Positions 21,160-31,364 of a stretch of DNA of 64,000 nucleotides are shown here, in pieces. The stretch lies in the NCBI GenBank assembly GCA_032716605.1, contig CM064573.1, positions 4,851,782-4,915,781 on the forward strand, read 5' to 3'. Both the position numbers and the translations under genes were made by a program. Positions within the stretch are counted from its first letter, which is position 1; every line of letters begins with the position of its first letter. Source of the stretch: Paralithodes platypus. Lineage: Eukaryota > Arthropoda > Malacostraca > Decapoda > Lithodidae. The notes beneath the pieces were generated by a model, which was not told the DNA's origin, ran no database searches, and saw only the letters and a list, made by a program, of their open reading frames with translations.

Positions 21160-22090
21160 AGAAATTAAAGAGCTCTTCTTTGACTTGACAGGCCTCAAAC
21201 TTCCTACAAAGGATGAGGCTGGGTTTATTAAAGCTTTCTTTTGGCTCAGAGCCCCAGCAAGGCAACTTCTCCCTCAATGGTCTCTGGACAACGTTTTATC
21301 TCTTTTAAAAAGCATATCTTACACTATTAACCCATCCATTGACAAACTGTTACACAAATGTGTCTTCTTAATGTCTCTTGCTACAGCTCATAGTCTCTGA
21401 ATTAGCAGTGATGGCTAGACCTTTAACTGCCTAGTTTCACCATGATAATCTAGCAGTAACTATTGCACCTGCTCCAGATTTTATAGCTAAAAATTAGCGA
21501 GAGGACCATATTTTTACTCCCTTTACTATTGACGCTTTAAAGAAAGGCAACAACCATCATGTGTTGTTGTTGTTGTTGTTGTTCCCCAAGCTGCCTGGCC
21601 GAACAGCCCCAAGGCCCCGATCAAGGCCAAGGCCATAACCGAGCGCCCCCCCCAGAACCCCCCCCAGGGCCCTGTGCCCCTCAGCAATTATGAAGGGAAA
21701 GTTGAGGGGCAAAGGAAAAATGTGACGCTTTGGCTTCCAATCTTGGTAGATTGGGAGGTCAATCCACGGAAAAGACGCCGTCACTTGAGATCTAGAAAAC
21801 ATATAAGTAAAAGGAACAGTCAGAGTAAGCTATGGGTATGGCAGAGATCGCTCAGTTCTCACTCTGATAGACCAGCCCATCACCACTCCCATCATGTGTT
21901 ATGCCCAGTTCTAGCTTTATTTAATTATGTTGAAGCAACTTCACCTTTAAACCCCTCTCATTTGTGGATATCTCCGAGCGACAAGTCAAGATTGACTAAA
22001 AGACATCTAGCATCGATTTTCGTTATGTTATTAAATCGACCGAGCCTAAGGCGGTAGACAGGGCTCATGATGTTCACAAGTGGGCGAGCA
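21160..22090 (+). pseudogene. DIRS-type tyrosine recombinase fragment, second lineage
   Basis: Plus-strand remnant of a DIRS-like integrase. IKELFFDLTGLKLPTKDEAGFIKAFF and RQLLPQWSLDNVLSLL align with FDLTGLSIPVAEETGFMRACF and RQLMPTWSLDKALSLL of the DIRS copies on the minus strand, but they are clearly divergent. The first catalytic Arg region (MSLATAHSL) is damaged. After a SINE at 21566-21888 it resumes as LCPVLALFNYVEA and TKRHLASIFV, then a shifted frame gives AHDVHKWAS, where the H-x-x-R box has lost its Arg. The tyrosine region was not found. An old, dead copy of a different DIRS family. Confidence 0.72.
21566..21888 (-). mobile_element. SINE-like retroposon, (GTT)n at left, 323 bp
   Basis: Third copy of the family at 4965 and 5948. 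A perfect 12 bp duplication ccatcatgtgtt (21554-21565 and 21889-21900) flanks it inside the recombinase remnant. It is shorter than the copy at 5948 because part of the GC-rich tail-side block is deleted (around 21650). Confidence 0.87.
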
Positions 22091-22905
22091 CGGTCCGTTT
22101 TTTTTTTATAATAATTACTCGATTGATGGACTGTGCAATAATGGACAAAATAAAAGGTCAAGTTGAGGGAGGGAGGGAGGGAGGGGGTTAGGGTATAAAG
22201 GGTGGGAGTGGACTCATGGAGGATGTAGTATAGGGAGATACTACTACTTTTTATGTGTCATACAATTTTGAGACATTTCCCGGCACTGACATAGTATTTG
22301 AAGGGTTCTTTTTACATGTTTAAATACTGTGCCTTCCGTGAGACCTATCACACTTTACGGGTTGAACAAACAAGAGTATGGGCTTCTCATCATACCTTTT
22401 TGTCAAGATACTTATCAGTTCACTTGGATAGACCCACCGAGCCATGTGTAGCCTTAAGAATACCCCATGTTCCTTAATCGATTGTTTCGGAAATGTTACA
22501 ATTGTTAAGTTTTGTACTAATAGCCAAAGTTTAGTTTGAGTGAGGTTCACCAGCTTAGTGTTCTGTCACAAGAATTATTTTGTTTTGAAAGAAGGGGGGG
22601 GGGATCTCAATTGGAGAACCTCACCCAAAAGGTGATCACTTATGGATAAGTAGATTAAGCCAATATGACATCCTGTAGGGTGTGAATAAAACAATAAAAA
22701 TTTGTTTTATACCGTATATATTCCATGACTATATGATAGTCTTCTTGTATGGAATTATTTTATTATACATATGAATCTAAACTATAGATCTGTGTTTTTA
22801 TATCTACCTATTTGTTAAATCTACTCTAATTTCTTTCCTTTAAGGATTACTTAGATACCCTGCCTTATCACTTTAAATGTTTTAGAACGAATTCAGCGCT
22901 GGTTA
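22091..22905. other. Noncoding stretch, nothing recognised
   Basis: Contains a (GGGA)n run near 22166-22190 and a G run near 22595. No credible gene and no repeat partner found. Confidence 0.45.
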
Positions 22906-23011
22906 ATTTAGTAGTGGGATTCTTAGTCTTGACGTTGAGCATATGATGTCCCGGCCACCGGTCGTGGTATTCTTAGGCTCTCACGTCATTGACGGAGAGA
23001 ACCACTACTAA
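22906..23011. repeat. Small DIRS-terminus-like inverted repeat
   Basis: Left end tttagtagtggga...gacgtt and right end cattgacggagagaaccactactaaa are inverted copies about 100 bp apart. The right half resembles 2425-2457. It abuts the DIRS fragment beginning at 23012. Confidence 0.5.
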
Positions 23012-24133
23012 ATTATAGGTTTGACTCCTGTAAGGAGATAAAGAAAACCTAATATTTAGTAGTGGCCCCGTAATCATTGACGAACATGCCTATTACATAA
23101 GGCATCCCCTTCAAACACTAATCCGCCGTAGTTTGAATCTACCGCGCAGAGCATTTAAAATCTGAGGAGCCTTCATCATGAGCGCACGCGACCTCACTCA
23201 TGGCTTCAGTCATTATGAATTGGGTTCTCACTACGAAAAACTTCGTAAAAAATAAAAACAAAAAGAAAATAAGAATAACTATCCAATGAGCTTTCCATCA
23301 TATCGTGGATGTACTTGTGTGGATCTTTGACCAGACGCTGATTCAGGCGTCATTCTTCCTTCACTGACATATCAAGTAAACCAAAATCCTTAATACATCA
23401 ACGAATGGGAAGGGGATGGTCGGGAGGGCCCCAGTCGTCAATGATTACGGGGCCACTACTAAATATTAGGTTTTCTTTATCTCCTTACAGGAGTCAAACC
23501 TATAATTTATTAGTGGCCCCTCCATCATTGACGAACATGCCTGATTTCTAAGACTGGAGGGGGACATTCGTAATCATATCATAACTCTAGAAAAGCAGAT
23601 AATAAAACAACCACATATTCTTACTTTGAAAATATATTTAAATACGGCGCAGCCCATATATATACAAGAAAGGGGTTCAGGCAGGTGCGTGCTTCAAAGA
23701 AGCCTGCTTGACAAAAAACGGTAACTCTGAAGATTCTGTGAACAGATCTGTAGTTACAAAGGCACCCCACTCAACGAGTGGTGACAAAAATAACAAGTTA
23801 TAAGTTTACATGTGCACATAATAAACCCCAAAATAATCGTGGAGATAATTTGCAAAAGATCTCCACTGTTTAATATTAAATTGCTTTCACAGCTAAAACT
23901 ACTATAACAACCCCGTTGTTTTGTACTAACATTGTACTAGCACAATTTCTCGCAGAGAAATTTTCATATCACATTAACCATAAATTGTATCACAGCTCTT
24001 ACACTCCGGCGGGGTCTAGGGTGTCCTATGTTACACTGACTGCACCCCCCCCCCTCCTTTTTCTTGAAAGTAAACAAAAGTGACTGTGATCTAGACCCTC
24101 TGCCTTAAAGCTATACATGGTAAGGAAGGTTTG
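23012..24133 (-). mobile_element. DIRS element copy 3, 3' end fragment only
   Basis: Shares the full 3' block of the DIRS copies at 27411 and 54761: a 72 bp inverted pair around a ~350 bp core, then the 3' untranslated region up to ccttaaagctatacatggtaagg, the last codons of the recombinase. The match stops at about 24133, so all coding regions are missing. Orientation is the same as the other copies. Confidence 0.82.
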
Positions 24134-24154
24134 ACAACCCGAAGGGAAGGAAGG

Positions 24155-24500
24155 AAAACCAAATATTTAGCAGTGGTTCCGTAGTCAATGATGTAAATGG
24201 CCCTCCCTCCTCCCACTTCCCATGCACAACTTGCTATTCAGTATGAGGCAGAATCCAGCTCGAGGGTGAGCTGGTGGACACACACATGGTAAGCCTGTAT
24301 AACGGTGCGCTATGAATTCCTAGTTCCTTACGTTATCTTTAATTTTCTATTTTCTATGTGGTATCCTTTTTGATGACGTTCCCTAGGAACTATGTAAGAG
24401 GTATCCCCCTAGAATGTTCTTTTTTATGTATTCGGGTTGCATTAATCCCCAGGATCCGGGGGCTCTCATATGAGGCAATCGTCGTGTCCGGGGGTATTCC
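24155..24500. repeat. Further DIRS-like terminal remnants
   Basis: aaaaccaaatatttagcagtgg...tcaatgatg at 24163-24205 resembles the left end of the DIRS copies (atatttagtagtggccccg). The stretch gtggtatcctttttgatgacg...aggtatccccctagaatg at 24359-24418 resembles 2295-2345. Both are short and diverged. Confidence 0.4.
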
Positions 24501-24820
24501 TGAAAAATGGCTATCTTCATAATTCGATATCTACTGATTGAGACCACCTAGAGCAGTCAACTAAATTGCATAGTGTAGAACCAACCTTCGTCTGTAGAAT
24601 GGCGTTGAGTTGATATCGCTACGACAAGTGGTTGCCGAGATATCATGATGGGAATGGAGGTAATTTCCCGCATATTTTCGCCTGCGTCCGAACGCTTCGC
24701 CGCGACCCTGGCTAGCACGCACTAAGTCACTCGTCGCTTCGGTGGCTTTTGTACCGGTACACGATATTATGTTTTTATGGAGATAATGTGATATTATTGT
24801 GTCATTTATTACTTGTTCAA
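24501..24820. other. Noncoding stretch, nothing recognised
   Basis: No credible frame or repeat partner. It lies between DIRS-like remnants and the TGTCACTTTCAC minisatellite. Confidence 0.4.
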
Positions 24821-25224
24821 CCATTATTTGAGTTATATGAAACTTTATATAACATATTTCACTGTTATTGTAATATTATTGTGTCACTTTCACTTTTATT
24901 GTAATATTATTGTGTCACTTTCACTGTTATTACTCTTCTTGTTATGAATTATTGTCACTCTCACTGTTATTATTGAGTTATTATTACTTGTTATACATTT
25001 TGTCACTTCCACTTACTAGGTTAGAGGCTAGACTACGCAAGCGTACAGTACCGTACGGTATCGTATTTGACACTTGTAATTATTACATATGGTTGTTTCT
25101 TTCACTTAGACATATTGTTATATTGTTTTTAGTGTCACTTTCACTTATTACAGGTTTCACATAAAAATACTTATTGAATAGTTACTCTAATATATAGTTG
25201 TTGTGTCTCTTTCACTTGCAGATA
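24821..25224. repeat. Minisatellite built on tgtcactttcact
   Basis: Irregular units of about 30-115 bp containing ttattgtgtcactttcac and ttattgtaatatta. The last ~115 bp unit (25110-25222) recurs nearly unchanged at 27137-27240 on the other side of the Tigger insertion. It lies downstream of the piggyBac transposase stop and may be part of that element's 3' flank. Confidence 0.75.
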
Positions 25225-25562
25225 CAGTTGGTCCTTCAATAACGCGAGTTTAAGAAGCGCGGATTTGGTGGCACGCGGTACACCCCAAATATCCAAAATG
25301 TTCTTAGCGCGGTCAATACTTACAATGACGCGGGGTCCAGCTGGGCAGTTTTCTCTCTCCTTGGTCTGGCGAGGCTGTTCCGTCTCCCTCCCTGGTCCAG
25401 TGACGTCACTTGCGGCTCGTCCGGGTATGTTATTCCCTCCCCAGCGTCCTTCCCCAGTTCCACCATTGTTCGCCTCACGTACCGACCCCCCCCACCGCGT
25501 GTGTTGTAACACACGCCGTGGTTCTCAAAGTGCCTTTTTTTCTGTGACCTAACCTCGCCGCC

Positions 25563-26858
25563 ATGCCGCCCAAGAAGCGCCGTATCTTTACGTACGCACA
25601 AAAATATGACATCGTGAAGGAGTTAGGAAAGGGGAAGAGACAAGCTGAGTTGGCAAGACGACATGAAGTTAACGAGAGTACAATTCGCACCATTTGGAAG
25701 GACAGGGAGAAGATTGTCAACATTATGAAGGGAAACCCAGCAGAAGGTACTCAGGCGTCGATAAAAGTGGGAAATGTCATCCTAAAGAAGACAGAGAAGC
25801 TAATGGTGAGGTATTTGGCGAGGCAAAACAAGAATCATGTGCCGACAGACGGACGGATGATCAGAGAAAAGGCGAAGAAATATTATGCAGAAGTGGCTCG
25901 AATGAACAATGTGCAGAACCCCAAACCCTTTAAGGCATCTGCTGGGTGGTTGATATCCTTCAATAAACGAAACAAAATTAAGTGTTCGGATCACAGGAGA
26001 AACAGCAAGCGCCGACAATGCTACAGCCAACGAATACCCTGCTTTCTTACTGAGGTTATTGTGGCCGATGGCTACAACATTGATCAGATTTTTAACTGCG
26101 ATGAGTCGGGAGTCAACTGGAAGAAAATGCCTAAAAGGTCTTACATTTCTCGCAAGGAGAAGGCAGCAAGGGGCTACAAAATGGCCAAAGAACGTGTAAC
26201 CATCTTGTTGACTTGCAATGCTTCTGGCACCTGCAAGATGAAGCATCTAATCATCCATAAGGCAAAGCGGCCAAGGCCTTATCGCAATATGGACATGGCC
26301 AAGTTGAATGTGCATTGGATGAGCAACAAGAAGGCCTGGATGTAGTCAGAAGATATTCAAGGTTTGATTCAGCCACCACAGGAGCCTGATGACGAGGACC
26401 TAATGCAGGATTTGGAGGAGGAAGAGCAGGCAGAGGAAGAACAACGAGAAGAAGACGAACCCCAGGAAGAACCCAACACTCCTGGTCTACGGGAATTTGT
26501 AGAATTGTCACAAAGCCTCAGCCATCACATGAACAACTTTGATCCCAAACATGATCGTTCAGCACAGATAATAGCAAGCTTCACTGCTTCCATCCAGCCG
26601 TACTTCGACATGTTTCACGACAGGATAAATGCACGCCAGCAGACACGAATAACAGATTTCTTTCGACGAGCACAGCAACAGGAACAAGTGGCGTCGAGTG
26701 ACTCCGACTCCGACCCTCAGCCACCAGATGATTTACTGTCGAGTGTATCAGATGCCGACTACTTCGAAGACTCTGATGCTGAAGCTGGGGAGGGACCTCG
26801 CCGTATCAACGAATGGCTGGCGGCGAGAGCTACCAGACCATCAACTTCATCGCAGTGA
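25563..26858 (+). pseudogene. Tigger-like transposase with deletion in the catalytic core
   Basis: Start MPPKKRRIFTYAQKYDIV opens the CENP-B-type HTH (ARRHEVNESTIRTIW). A second DNA-binding region follows (FKASAGWLISFNKR), then the first catalytic Asp in FNCDESGVNWKKMP and the conserved RVTILLTCNASGTCKMKHLIIHK-type block. The frame ends with a stop at 26345. It continues directly in the same direction as the acidic C-terminal tail (from 26346, with EEEEQAEEEQREEDE) to 26858. The second (DNAPGH) and third Asp motifs are absent, so a deletion of several hundred bases removed the catalytic centre. The tail carries a perfect PIP-box-like QTRITDFF. Closest in the window to the 4339-7319 gene. Confidence 0.88.
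26640..26663 (+). other. PIP-box-like motif in the transposase tail
   Basis: Codons read QTRITDFF, matching the PCNA-interacting consensus and very close to textbook strong PIP boxes. Position and context match the motif at 4582-4605. Confidence 0.62.
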
Positions 26859-27133
26859 CGGCGATGGATCCGGGGGGGATGCAACACTTCATTTATTCAG
26901 AGGTAAGAGTTGCAATGGGCAAATCAACCCAATCCACATGTAAAATAACCTTTATAATTGAATTTATTATTATAACATAGGCTTCTATGGAGAAAAAGTG
27001 GACTTTGTGGAAATCCCCAGAATACCAAGGGTGGTGTACCTTTAACATGTAAACATATGGGTTCGGTAACGCGGATTTGGCTAACACGGGCGGTAACCAG
27101 AACACATTGGCCGCGTTATTGAAGGACCAACTG

Positions 27134-27335
27134 TATTGTTATATTGTTTTTAGTGTCACTTTCACTTATTACAGGTTTCACTTATATACTTATTGAATAG
27201 TTCCTCTAATATATAGTTGTTGTGTCTCTTTCACTTGCACATATTGTTGTATTGTTTTTAGTGTCACTTTCACTTGCACATAGTGTTTTATTGTTTTAGT
27301 GTCACTTTCACTAGTGTTCTCAGGGTCAGTGCCAC
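27134..27335. repeat. Minisatellite continuation right of the Tigger element
   Basis: Same tgtcactttcact units as 24821-25224, ending just after the piggyBac stop codon at 27336-27338. Confidence 0.72.
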
Positions 27336-27410
27336 TTAGAAGTTTACCAGGATGTGGAAATCATCATGGTAAGACGTGATGCACAGTGCTACCTGACATT
27401 CCTGGCACTG
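27336..27410 (-). pseudogene. piggyBac transposase, last piece (end of Cys-rich domain)
   Basis: Minus-strand codons read QCQECQVALCITSYHDDFH and end with a stop at 27336-27338. This is the second half of the C-terminal cysteine-rich zinc domain of piggyBac transposases (C-x2-C-x4-LC...YH). The first half (RCHVCSHTTRR) lies at 36111-36200, and the two join in frame across the DIRS element inserted between 27411 and 36110. Confidence 0.82.
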
Positions 27411-27907
27411 ATTATAGGTTTGACTCCTGTAAGGAGATAAAGAAAACCTAATATTTAGTAGTGGCCCCGTAATCATTGACGAACATGCCTATTACATAAG
27501 GCATCCTCTTCAAACACTAATCCGCCGTAGTTTGAATCTACCGCGCAGAGCATTTAAAAAACTGAGGAGCCTTCATCATGAGCGCACGCGACCTCACTCA
27601 TGGCTTCAGTCATTATGAATTGGGTTCTCACTACGAAAAAACTTCGTAAAAAATAAAAACAAAAAGAAAATAAGAATAACTATCCAATAAGCTTTCCATC
27701 ATATCGTGGATGTACTTGTGTGGATTTCTGACCAGACGCTGAATCAGGCGTCATTCCTCCTTCACTGACATATCAAGTAAACCAAAATCCTTAATACATC
27801 AACGAATGGGAAGGGGACGGTCGGGAGGGCCCCAGTCGTCAATGATTACGGGGCCACTACTAAATATTAGGTTTTCTTTATCTCCTTACAGGAGTCAAAC
27901 CTATAAT
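27411..27907. repeat. DIRS end block: 72 bp perfect inverted arms
   Basis: Arms 27411-27482 and 27836-27907 are exact inverted copies (attataggtttgactcctgt and its complement) around 353 bp. Directly after the right arm, 27906-27942 repeats the outermost sequence of the opposite end of the element. The same arrangement occurs at 23012 and 54761. Confidence 0.87.
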
Positions 27908-28506
27908 TTATTAGTGGCCCCTCCATCATTGACGAACATGCCTGATATCTAAGACTGGAGGGGGACATTCGTAATCATATCATAACTCTAGAAAAGCAGA
28001 TAATAAAAACAACCACATAGTATTCTTACTTTTGAAAAATGTATTTAATACGGCGTAGGCCGGAAATATACAAGAAAAAGGGGGTTCAGGCAGGTGCGTG
28101 CTTCAAAGAAGCCTGCCTGACAAAAATAGGTAACCCTGAAGATTCTGAACACAGATCTGTAGTTACAAAAGGCACCCCACTCAACGAGTGGTGACAAATA
28201 ATAAGTTATAAGTTTATATGTGCACATCATAAACCCCAAAATACATGTGGAGATCAATTGCTAATGAACTCCATTGAACTAATGTTACATTGCTTTCGCA
28301 GCAAAAACTACTATAACAACACCGTTGTTTTGTACTAAACTTTGTACTAGCACAATTTCTCTCAGAGAAATTTTCATATCACATTTCAACCTTAAATTGT
28401 ATCACAGTTCTCATACTCCGGCGGGGTCTAGGGTGTCCTATGTCAACTGACTGCACCCCCCCCCCCCCCTTTCCTTGAAAATAAACATAAGTGACTGCAG
28501 GGCCAC
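27908..28506 (-). other. DIRS 3' untranslated region, copy 1
   Basis: Between the end block and the recombinase stop. It contains a ccactcaacgagtgg hairpin, a C run and the ctccggcggggtctagggtg segment, all conserved in the copies at 23.6-24.1 and 55.3-55.9 kb. No coding frame. Confidence 0.65.
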
Positions 28507-29620
28507 CTAGACCCTCTGCCTTAAAGCTATACATGGTAAGGAAGGTTTGTCTAGAGCAACTGACAAGTATCTAGAGAGAAACGTATGATTAGACGCCCAC
28601 AACTGTGTGGACGCAATATCTTCAACTGAAAAGTTTTTCAGGAAACGTAAAGAGGCCGCCCACTTGCGTAAATCGTGGGCCCTACCCACAACGCCGGGAT
28701 TACTCTCTTTAATGACTTCTACTAGAAGAGAGGCTAATCGCCGTTTAAGTAAGCGTTTACCCGTACTCGCTACCCATAAAGCACCTTGGGGGTTATGAGG
28801 AGCTATTCTTAAATATTTGGTTAGAGCTTGCACTGGACATAAATTATGATGCACCTTTCCCCTTTTTAACGCCGGCACCGTGAATTCAGAAAACACGTGT
28901 GCACTATGCTCATTCTTGGCTACAAACGCCGGGGAGGGTGCAATGGAAATTGAATCATTAAGTCTACCAAACCTAAGACAATTAGGTGTGTTGCTCATCG
29001 CCGCCAGCTCAGACACTCTGTTTCCGGTGGCCAAAGCCAAAAGGAAAACTGCCTTCTTTAAGATTAAAGCAAAGTCTGCAGTATTTTGATACAGACGAGA
29101 ATGAAGTAAAGACAAAGCTTTGTCCAGAGACCAAGTAGGCATGAGCTGACGGGGAGGTGGGCGGAGTTTAAAACACGCTCTCATAAATCCTGTTTCCTCC
29201 GCCACCGGTATGGATAGACCTGTAAGGTCGAAAAAGGGCACTCTAATCGCAGTTAAGTGATTCTTCAAAGTAACCACAGATAAACGTTTCTGCTCAAACA
29301 GATAGTTCAAGTAATTAAAAACCAATGCCACTGAGGGTACAGTTTGTTCCGTTCTAACAATCCAAGAAGTAAAAGCTTTCCAATGAGATTGATATTGTCG
29401 CTTAGTAGACTGAGTATATTGATTGAGCAATTTATTGGTCACATCCCTACCGTATGGTGCTAGCCACTTGGCCTCCTGAATGTCCATAATGCAAAAGTCA
29501 GCGAGGTCTCTAGGTTGCCAATCGTGTCTAAGTGGAAGTACCCGACCGGGAGCGATACCGGGTCCGGGCACCACATTATTAACTGCTGGCACCACACCTG
29601 CGCTGGCCACAGGGGCGCGA
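28507..29620 (-). CDS. DIRS tyrosine recombinase (integrase), copy 1
   Basis: Catalyses integration of circular DIRS DNA in place of a DDE integrase. Reading minus: RDLADFCIMDIQEAKWL, the N-terminal SAM-like region (NQYTQSTKRQYQSHWKAF), then the catalytic part with Arg in ATGNRVSELAAM, the H-x-x-R box in AHDLRKWAASLRF, and the tyrosine in NHTFLSRYL near the end. All expected catalytic residues are present and the frame has no stop. It is the 3' part of a 1140-codon open frame (31929-28507) whose upstream portion overlaps the RT-RNase H gene in another frame and whose first part is the Gag C-terminus. The true translation start of the recombinase is unknown; about 29620 is where recognisable homology begins. 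Confidence 0.85.
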
Positions 29621-31364
29621 TTAGCGAGACTAAGCCTCGATAAACTCGTAGTTTGTTCACTACGTGGCACATTAGTGACGCATCTGGCGGTGGAAACAGA
29701 TAGATGGAGCTCCATCTGTTCCAGTCTGTCACTAGGGCGTCTGGCCCCCCTGCCGGCGTTATCGTCCGGCGGGTGAGGTATAGAGGGAGCTTGTGAGTCT
29801 CCTCGGACGCAAAAAGATCCACTTGTGGATGGGAGAGCTCCGCAATCATTAGGTCGAAAATGGGTTGCTTGAGCTCCCATTCTACTGTCGTGCTCTGTCT
29901 CCGGGACAGAGCGTCTGCCCAGACGTTCGCTACGCCTGGGAGATAAGATGCGTGAAGATAAATATCTAGACTGGTGGCTAGAACAAAAATCTCTTCCGAC
30001 ACGAGTAGCAACTTCCTTGACCTCGTTGACCCTTGTTTCTGAATACAGTGAACTGCATTCAGATTGTCCATTCTGAAGGCCACTGACTTGCCCCGTAACG
30101 CCGGGCCGTGAGCCTGAAGGAAATACAATGGGACTAGTAACTCTTTGACATTTATGTGAGAGATTTCTAAGTGGGACCAAAGTCCCTGACCCTGGTGCCC
30201 CTGATTTGACTGAAATCCCCACCCTATGGTGCCTGACGCATCCGTGTCTACCCATACTGTTGGAGGAGGAGAGGTCCATGACATGATTGAGTGCAATGTT
30301 TCCCTCTTCGCCCAAACCGCTAGTAAGGTGTGGATTAATTTTGGTATGGGCCATAATTTTCCCGCCGGTAAGAGTGGGAAATATTTGTTGCCCTCCAATA
30401 TTAATCGTTTTACTCTCAACCGGCCCAACTTGACAGTTAGCTGAATCCAGTTGAGAGAGCCGACCAGAGACTCCCAGACTCTTCGTGTCGTAGTCAGACT
30501 GTGAAGAAACCTGAACAGTTTCCTGCGAAACCTGTTGCGATTGTCCACACTCTGACTCAGAGTGAGAGCGGCGGTGTCCCAGACCAGCCCTATCCACTGA
30601 ATTACTCTTGAGGGAACAAGGTTTGACTTTACCAGATTTACCTTGAAGCCTAGAGTTTTGACATGATTTAAAATGATATTGACATGTTTTATGCATAATT
30701 GTTGTGTCTCTGCCACCACCAGCCAGTCGTCTAGATACCACAACACTCTGATTCCCTGTTTTAACAATGGCATCAGGGCTTGCCTGACTAGTTTCGTGAA
30801 TAATCGAGGTGCTAGGTTCAAACCGAACGGCATCCTCTGAAAAACAAAATTTTGGTGCCTGATCCTCAAGGCCAGAAACCTTTGAAATCTTTTGTTGACC
30901 GACACGTGCCAATAGGCGTCTGTCAGGTCTAGGGAACACATCCAGCCACCCGGCGGAAGTGTTAGCCTGATTTGATGAACTGTTAACATTCTGAAAGACT
31001 CGTTGTAAATGTGAAGATTCAGATACGACAGGTCTACGACCGGCCTCATCTGAACACTGTCCCGTTTGGGAACCAAAAACAGTTTTGACGTGAATACAGG
31101 GTAATCTGGGGGTACCGGGATGATGACATTCTTGGCAATCATCTCCTGGACCAGCAACTCCACCTCTAATGAAACACAATTTGCCGTTGTCGGCTGACGT
31201 AAGCGAGGTCGCCGGAGCCACTGCCAAGTGATGCCTTTGCGTGCCACCATCCGTGCCCAGGTTTTTAACGGCCATGCTTGGTGACACGTTCGGAACGACC
31301 CAGTTAGCAGACAAGGGTTCGCCGGCTGTACTTCCCTCGGTTCCTCCGGCTCTAAGGTAGGCAC
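29460..31364 (-). CDS. DIRS reverse transcriptase-RNase H, copy 1
   Basis: Polyprotein that makes DNA from element RNA. From the N-terminus: FTSKLFLVPKRD, MRPVVDLSYLNLHI, GWMCSLDLTDAYWHV (first catalytic Asp), FQRMPFGLNLAPRLF, and LWYLDDWLVV with the YLDD box. The RNase H part has VWVDTDASGTIGWGF, NVKELLVPLYFL and FRMDNLNAV, then a WADALSR block. After it comes the DIRS-typical segment VDLFASEETHKLPLY ... LIAPLWPAQVW, often annotated as methyltransferase-like in DIRS elements. The 634-codon frame is intact and overlaps the recombinase frame by over 100 bases at its end. It is one of the least damaged genes in the window. Confidence 0.92.
   Translation of the reverse strand: MPTLEPEEPREVQPANPCLLTGSFRTCHQAWPLKTWARMVARKGITWQWLRRPRLRQPTTANCVSLEVELLVQEMIAKNVIIPVPPDYPVFTSKLFLVPKRDSVQMRPVVDLSYLNLHIYNESFRMLTVHQIRLTLPPGGWMCSLDLTDAYWHVSVNKRFQRFLALRIRHQNFVFQRMPFGLNLAPRLFTKLVRQALMPLLKQGIRVLWYLDDWLVVAETQQLCIKHVNIILNHVKTLGFKVNLVKSNLVPSRVIQWIGLVWDTAALTLSQSVDNRNRFRRKLFRFLHSLTTTRRVWESLVGSLNWIQLTVKLGRLRVKRLILEGNKYFPLLPAGKLWPIPKLIHTLLAVWAKRETLHSIMSWTSPPPTVWVDTDASGTIGWGFQSNQGHQGQGLWSHLEISHINVKELLVPLYFLQAHGPALRGKSVAFRMDNLNAVHCIQKQGSTRSRKLLLVSEEIFVLATSLDIYLHASYLPGVANVWADALSRRQSTTVEWELKQPIFDLMIAELSHPQVDLFASEETHKLPLYLTRRTITPAGGPDALVTDWNRWSSIYLFPPPDASLMCHVVNKLRVYRGLVSLIAPLWPAQVWCQQLIMWCPDPVSLPVGYFHLDTIGNLETSLTFALWTFRRPSG

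Larger units (their letters stand above)
25225..27133 (+). mobile_element. Tigger-like element, complete ends, internally deleted
   Basis: Terminal inverted repeats CAGTTGGTCCTTCAATAACG and the inverse at 27114-27133, with TA at 25223-25224 and 27134-27135. It is inserted in the minisatellite. The 1909 bp body carries a transposase gene lacking the middle of its catalytic domain, so it could move only with help in trans. Confidence 0.92.
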
